Positions 57,691-64,000 of a stretch of DNA of 64,000 bases are shown piece by piece. The notes below the pieces were generated by a model. It did no database searches and had not been told where the DNA came from. It saw only the letters and a program-made list of their open reading frames with translations. The stretch's first letter is position 1. Every line of letters begins with the position of its first letter. The position numbers and the translations under genes were made by a program. Origin of the DNA: Aquatica leii (lineage: Eukaryota; Arthropoda; Insecta; Coleoptera; Lampyridae); contig CM069436.1 of the NCBI GenBank assembly GCA_035610365.1, positions 55,009,505-55,073,504 on the forward strand, in the 5' to 3' direction.

Positions 57691-59709
57691 TATTATTTTA
57701 TGTTTATTGTTAATCAGCAATGAATGTCCCAAAAAATTGCCTCTTTAGTAGCTTTATTAATATCAAATCTCAACTCATACAAAACCGTGGTTTCCGATTG
57801 AAAGTAGTAAATTAAAGAAAAACGCAATTATTATTCCTTTATTGGCAAAATAAAAAATTTTTCAAGTATTAAAAAAAAAATTAAAAATTCATTTTCCGGT
57901 CTTTAATAGGGCTGCGATTTGTAAATCACGAAACCAAGACAAATAAGTTTCAAATTCCAAATTTTTAAACTGCAAACCCGGACAATTTTTTAAAATATAC
58001 TATAAATTTAATCATGTCAAATCTTCTTAAAGAAGCAGTTAACTAAATTATGTGTTTATTATTTTATATTCACTATTAACAATACACAAATGTAACTGAA
58101 ACATTGTTTTCAAGTAAGAAATTTAATCCATGAAAAGCAAATATTAAAACCTAAACCAGATACCTTTCTAGAAACGATTTTTTATATTAAACGTAAAAGT
58201 CAACTCACGTAATTATTAAGATTCCTTAATTACAAGAAAACCATCTTAAAATCTATAAAAATCTACACGACTAAAGTGCTTATACTAAACAAAATCCTCT
58301 TGATAAATCACTACAGACTAAGTCAAAAAAAGGTTGCAATAAAATCTCTCGGAAGGCTAAATTTGGAATTAAATCAAGCAGATAAAACTGCAAAACGTAA
58401 TTTTTTACACGGCATTATTCTAGTGCAGTTTATAATAAGAATAAGTGAGCATGTGGATGTGATATGATAAATGCCTTGTTTTGTTTTCCACATTTATTGT
58501 TTTATTCCGATGGAGCCGATAAAACTAACGAGGTTAGGATGTACGTACAAACTTGAAACGTTTAAATGCAAAAATTTAAATAACATAAAGTTTTTGCACC
58601 CTATATACATTGCTCAACATAATTTATTTGTTAACTCGAAAACATTTTGATAGTTCACATTATCTACAAGCATTTTGAAAAATGTAGCCACTGATTAAAA
58701 CTAAACTATGTTTAAGATTTTTTGTTTTTAAGTATAGATTTGGAGACTGCATAAAATGACAACTTCTTTATATTTTTATGAATTGTAACCATTTCCAACT
58801 AAAAAATATTGAGAATTGTGCTATTTTTGTTAGAAGATTTAGGAGATCATTTTTTGAAGAACCAAGAAAAAATTTGTACAACTAAAACGTTTAAAAATTA
58901 CTGCGGAGATTGTGGTTTGTTACTGAAAAAAAGTTTTATTTTTTTAAATGTCACTGTAAGCATGCTCAATATTATTAACTAAATATTTTAAAAAAATTAT
59001 AAGCTGTTTAAGATTCTATTACACAGAAGTTTATTTTTAAACTTATTGTTTATTAAGTTTTAATGTTAGAAATTTAGTTGTAGTTTTTTATAAGGTTTAA
59101 ACATACTTTTTTAAATTATCGCCGTGAAGACTAATTTATTTCACTTGTAGAATCGTACAAAATAAAGTTTGCTAAATGATGTGACGAGATAACTGATTTC
59201 TTAGTTGTTGTTATTGTATTAAATCTTGTTTTGTTTTTGGCAGCACAACAATGTTACATACGTATGCTATCTATCTGTTATTGTACTTTTGTGGCACTGT
59301 TTAGCACATTCTTAAAATAAGTTGGCTAATGAAATCGGTTGATTGTTTGCTAACCGTAGCTTGGCAAGTTTTAATAATATTTAGATTGAAGGTATCCACC
59401 TGAAACTAGAAGTATTTTTCCAAATATTTTGCTTTACAAATCTTTTATATACAATTTGGACAATTGTAGCGTATGATAAGTAAGACAACTGTGATGACAG
59501 CGACAAATGTGTGAAATTTTTGGCGTTAATTGTTAAATATCTCATTTTGTAAACATATAGAAATAATTAGCGACAGGTTTGAAATTCTCTTGCGATTTTG
59601 TGGTACGATAACATCTAATACTACAAAAAAATTCGAATCTGCTTGTATGCTTAAATTTAAAGTGATAAAATTATAAATGCACCGTTTTATGCTATAATGC
59701 GCCGAGCAA
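57691..59709. other. No gene recognised
   Basis: About 2 kb of AT-rich DNA. The 63-residue frame at 58276-58467 shows no known domain. Confidence 0.35.
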
Positions 59710-61265
59710 AATTTAAACAAAACTTTTCTTGAAGAAGTATTTATGGAAATTATAACTTTTGTTTTAAAATACAAAAAAACATTTTTAATGACCTGGATGA
59801 ACCTGATGGTATGATAAGTGTATTTATGTACGGCTCAATGTTTGTGAGTAGCAACCGCAAATTCACACGAGTACTAATTTCTAGTCGATTTTTTTGTAAT
59901 AAGACTCATAACGGCACTTAATCCACGTTCTACTAAATAGGAAGACGGAAAAGCAATCAACAGCTTCTGTACAATAACCCATAATGCTCGATATAAAATT
60001 GGGATTTGTTTTTGTAACCAGAAGTTGTCGTATCCTTGTATAACATTGGTTTCAGGTCCTCATTTGTGGATAATTTAGTAAGTTCTTCCTGTATTAGTAT
60101 ATATTCAATTCATCAAGATCCAGTCGGGAATATCTAAGTGAAGAATGTCTTCAAATCTTTGGTTAAGGTCCGAATGAAGCGTCGTGTTGACAATAAGCAA
60201 ACAAATCTTATCTCTATTTTGCAATTTTGAAAGATTTTGAAACTGAGAACATTCTCCTCTTCCAAAGTTTTGTTTGTATAGCAAAAGTTTTGCAACAAAC
60301 GCAGATATTACACTTTTAGCTTTGATTAAATTACTCATATAAGCGATGTCGTTTTTTGAGATAATTAAATTGTGTCGCAAATCGTTGTCTTTACTCTCCA
60401 GGAATTCCAACACTGAATCAAAGAGCGAATAGAAGTTTCAAACATGCACTTTTAGATAACCAATGTACTTCTGTGTTAAGTAGCAAACGATTATAGTCAT
60501 CATTTTCCAAACAAAGTTGAGCAAATAGTCTCTCATTTAAGGCATTCTTTTTGGTATTATTAATTGCTCTAATGATGTACTGATTCGTGCAAACTTTCAC
60601 TAAGTTTTTTTTTGGACCAAATGATGTCGATGACTTGACACAATGTACCGATAATACATTCAGTATAGCTTGTTTTAAGTATACCAAAAATTCTTGGTGT
60701 CGTCCTATCATTGCAGTCAGTAGCAACGGAAATAATATTAGTCACGGGTATAGCTTTTACATCAAAAACTTTTTTTAATTTAGTAAATAACGTTTCTCTT
60801 ATCGTGTCAGTTTCCAAACATTTAACAAATAAGAATTCTTGGAATTCTTTACAAATCTCACATAAGCTAAAAGTAAACCTTCGTTTCCTGGTAATGTTGA
60901 CTTGTCAAGCTGTAAGACAATTCATATGTTTTTAAGTAGTTAGATAAAGAGTTATCTACACACTGAGGCATTTCATCGATCCTTCTTCGAACCAGTATTA
61001 TTAATCCGTGGAGTTCTTTTTATATTATCGAAAGCTGGTTTGTGCAACACGGTGCGTATTACCTCACTTACAGATGGTAGAATAAGTTCTTCACCAATAG
61101 TGTACGGCTGTCCGCACGCAGTCTATCGTAATCTCTCTTAGATGTTGTTCTTATGAGTTTTTGCAATGTCGGTGATTTCAAAAATCTTTCTTTGATTTTT
61201 TGTAAAAGATTTAAAACCTTATCTTTATTGTCTCTACGGATTTTTATTAACTGTTGAATATTAAA
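59710..61265 (-). pseudogene. hAT transposase relic, SCAND3/ZBED5-like, copy 2
   Basis: Same family as 16895-18460 at roughly 80-85% by eye, but with a longer coding region. From high to low coordinate: RRRIDEMPQCVDNSLSNYLKTYE-like sequence (about 61005-60920), METDTIRETLFTKLKKVFDVKAIPVTNIISVATD (60817-60716, with the core acid in VATD), a GTLCQVIDI stretch where other members read VIHRQ, NNTKKNALNERLFAQLCLENDDYNRLLLNTEVHWLSKSACLK (about 60565-60440), and 60413-60105 (MLEFLESKDNDLRHNLII through FEDILHLDIPDW). The frame changes several times. No BED zinc finger or dimerisation domain is visible. Termini not identified. Confidence 0.75.
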
Positions 61266-61859
61266 GGCTCTCTTGAATTAATTATTTGAGAAGTAAGGAT
61301 AAAATTTTATGTATATGTCACATATTGGTAGGTACTTATTGTGTACCAATGTAATGACGCGTTATCGAAACAAAAATTGTATTTTCAAAAAGTACAGCAG
61401 CACGTGCATGTTCATTATTCTGTCCTGTTTCAGGAACTTTGAGTTGGCAATAATTGAGAATTTTCTATTTCTACAGAATTGAATAAAATGTACGAACTAC
61501 TTACAAATGAAGAGTGTGAAAAATACAACATATTCATATTTTACTTAACTATAATTTATGTTATAAATTGTTTAATTTGACCATTTGTAGAACGACAAAT
61601 TGAAATTCACTAATAAATTTATGTTACATTTATATTCTCATAATGGATGTTTCAGCAAGAACAATAGTACACATGTATCAATTTCACTTTGTATTAAAGA
61701 AAAAAAATATTATAAATATGAAAGACAATGGTTGATTTATTAGTTATTGTGACATCGTAGATGTTGTTGTAGATGTAGATAAAGATGTAAACAAAATTGA
61801 ATAATTTTTACTTTTTAACTATACTCTGTGATATTGAAACTGAAACACCAAAAAGTGGT
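61266..61859. other. No gene recognised
   Basis: AT-rich, no credible frame. Confidence 0.35.
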
Positions 61860-62540
61860 AGGAATTTTGTTACCAAACTTGGCAGGAAGGTTTAGCTACT
61901 ATGAGGTAGTAAATTAAAATTTTAAAGAAAAGGAAAACAGATGATGAATTTTCGAATCGGTTCATAAAGTGTTTTGCTATGTAGGTACGGGCATTATCCT
62001 GCTGGAAAAGTGGGTCTTCCAACTGCTGAAGAAATGGAAGAATATGGGGTTTTACCACCTCTTTACGTATCGCCGGGCGTTCATATTGCCTCGGATGAAT
62101 ACCAAATCAGACTTACTTTCATAGGCTACATATCATAATCCCTACAGTGTGGTGCACATGCTGCTCAACAAAAAAATGAACATTGCGCCGTTCCTCGCGT
62201 ATTCATCACTAAAGACTTACTCGATTCGAGATTCTAGTGGAGTTGCAATCTACACAGCTCCAAACGTTAAATGTCGTTGAGCCGACAGTGAAGCACAAGG
62301 TGTGGCCAATATGATTGCAATCCAAAACTTCTGATTCGAATGTAAACTGTTCGAAGGGTTACAGGATGACTTTTATTGCATAACCATTGATTGGCGATTG
62401 ATGTGGTACTGGTAAATTGGTCTGTTACTGTCATAAGTCAAAGATAGCGGTTCTGCATCTCATTTGCACAATGGCGTAAAAAATGCAGATACAATGCCAT
62501 TTCGAAAAACGTTGCCTTCAAAAACGGTTAGTTAGATTTT
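61860..62540 (-). pseudogene. Tc1-like transposase relic
   Basis: On the minus strand, in order: HPVTLRTVYIRIRSFGLQSYWPHLVLHC (about 62395-62300, the second helix-turn-helix), a LEL...LQLH segment and a degraded SLVMN where Tc1 has VLFSDES (about 62270-62205), RRNVHFFVEQHVHHTVGIMI (about 62200-62135), YESKSDLVFIRGNMNARRYVK (about 62120-62065), and VKPHILPFLQQLEDPLFQQDNARTYIAKHFMNRFE (62055-61950), which keeps the second catalytic Asp in QQDN. The end with the third acid is missing. At least two frame changes and several stops. Confidence 0.75.
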
Positions 62541-64000
62541 ACATCGGACAATTGAGGTGATTCTGTTACTTATCAAGATCCTGGACTGAACTGAAACCGT
62601 ATTTTTACTTTTACCACAACCGAAATGGGTTCAAAATAAATCTAAAGATATACTGATTTTGACAAAACTGACGTGTTTCTGAAAAAGTTTAGTTACGTAA
62701 TATACTAATTTTATATGAGTTCACGTAGAAAATATTTATATTTACATAAGAAGTGAGCTTATAGCATTACTACAGGTACATGTTATTTTCTTTTTAAATT
62801 TGTCTAATAAATAACAAACGTGCTTGAATTCAAAACATTGACTTTACCAGTATAAAATGATGCGCAGTAAATGCGCGTATTACAATTTTTAGATCGGTTA
62901 GGTCTAGCATGCTTACTCAACAACACTCATTTGCTATTTGTCACATTTTTCATGCTCTGTAAATTTTAAAAACTTTGGTTTGTTTTCGTTAAACAAAATT
63001 TGTTAAGATTTCACAATTTTGTTTTTATTTTGTTCGTCGATTTTTTCAACACTAGCATGAAATCTTCGAAACTGACGCGCGCCGCATCCAGTTTTCTGAG
63101 AATTTGCTGATAGATGTAGCATTGGACGCATCCACATTTACTAATATTTTTTTTAGTGAATATTTTGGGTCAAACTGAGAATGTTTCTTCAAACGTTTGC
63201 CATTTCTGCAAAAATCAATATATTACCATATACATATGTACTTTTCTAGCAAACTTAATATAGATTAAGACACGATTTTGCTTTTTGTCCTTGGTGAAAG
63301 TAGTTGCAGTTCTACTTTGTGAGTTCTAACATTATCAGTTTGAGCCAAAACATATAAATATATAAAATATACGCAAATTAAATACATTTAAGTCAATGTT
63401 TTATATATTTTATTGCAAGACGACAAACAAAATTTTTAAATTATGATTAATTTATTTACATTCACAAGCAATTATGGAGCAAAGCATTTGCTAAAGAAAC
63501 TAATTGTAAAAGAGAATATTTGTGTTAATGTAATGAGTTAAAATAGAGGCCGTTTAGAATTGCAAAAGCCGGCAAAAGAATTCTCATAAGAATAACATTT
63601 CCCTATACGATCTACTCTACTACTACTCATCTTGAATTTTACTATAAAGATTTTAATTGAATCATGTGAACATTTGAAATTTTATATTTATATTCCCTTG
63701 AGGGTAAGAAGTACTTGCCTATCTACTTCTTCATTCCTTTCATTTATTGCTACTCTAGAATTTACTTAATAAATATATTATTTTTTTGCATTTTATTTGC
63801 GTTTTCTACATAATCTATTTTTTCTACATCAAATGTGTCATGCAAAAAATTATAATTTAAAGAACGCTGACAAACATCCTAGAATACTTTAGTCTAGCAG
63901 CTACTAATGAATGTGAGGCGTGCTTTTGTTTTATTAAGTTTTTAATTTCTAGTCTGACTGTTTACTATAGTACTATCAGAATTTTTTTATTTTGCTAGTA
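62541..64000. other. No gene recognised
   Basis: AT-rich DNA to the window edge, with no repeats or frames I can support. Confidence 0.35.

Overview
This window looks like gene-poor, repeat-packed DNA from an insect nuclear genome, possibly a beetle (the order is a guess). It is very AT-rich, has no long host reading frames, and is filled with nested, mostly decayed transposable elements: Tc1/mariner (including a near-complete DD41D mariner), hAT, piggyBac, a pogo-like element, RTE-type and RNase H-bearing LINEs, a Penelope-like element, BEL/Pao and Ty3 LTR fossils, foldback elements and MITEs. The only host coding sequence I can argue for is a short first exon at about 45.35 kb that resembles the N-terminus of an insect facilitated trehalose/sugar transporter (Tret1 type). 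If real, the DNA downstream to the window edge would be its TE-filled first intron.

Layout. 1-1192: element with long inverted ends. 1258-1394: Tc1 scrap. 1495-10835: a giant imperfect palindrome, each ~4.1 kb arm carrying a mariner relic and an RTE-type LINE relic, around a ~1.2 kb spacer with a (TC)22 tract. 11.1-13.6 kb: no gene seen. 13576-16786: a foldback element with ~1 kb ends built of tandem subrepeats and a 9-bp target duplication, hosting a Tc1 transposase relic and a solo LTR. 16.9-18.5 kb: hAT relic cut by a pogo-like end. 18.76-19.18 kb: short direct repeats around a hammerhead ribozyme-like hairpin. 19.2-24.4 kb: two mariner relics. 28.3-30.5 kb: LINE with RNase H, interrupted by a Ty3 pol scrap. 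30.6-35.6 kb: BEL/Pao pol fossil split by a young LTR element with nearly identical 1.59 kb LTRs. 36.4-40.2 kb: foldback MITEs, two hAT relics and a 529-bp piggyBac derivative. 41320-43938: DD41D mariner with a 343-codon transposase frame carrying three nonsense codons and ~385-bp inverted ends. 45.2-45.4 kb: putative host promoter and first exon. 46935-48554: pogo-like element hosting a Penelope-like fragment with a second hammerhead-like motif. 48.9-50.7 kb: Ty3-type gag/protease fossil. 50689-52217: 1.5-kb element with ~410-bp inverted ends. 53576-54329: hAT MITE containing a clean LINE insertion. 55830-56020: a 191-bp insertion with a perfect 15-bp target duplication, 40-bp perfect inverted arms and a third hammerhead-like core. 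59.7-61.3 kb: second hAT copy. 61.9-62.5 kb: Tc1 relic.

The most unusual theme is the recurrence of hammerhead-like cores (18.9, 48.05 and 55.9 kb), each in an inverted-repeat setting; two sit in short pieces with no protein. All calls were made by eye from sequence and translations. Family names rest on recalled motif similarity, and no search or folding was run.
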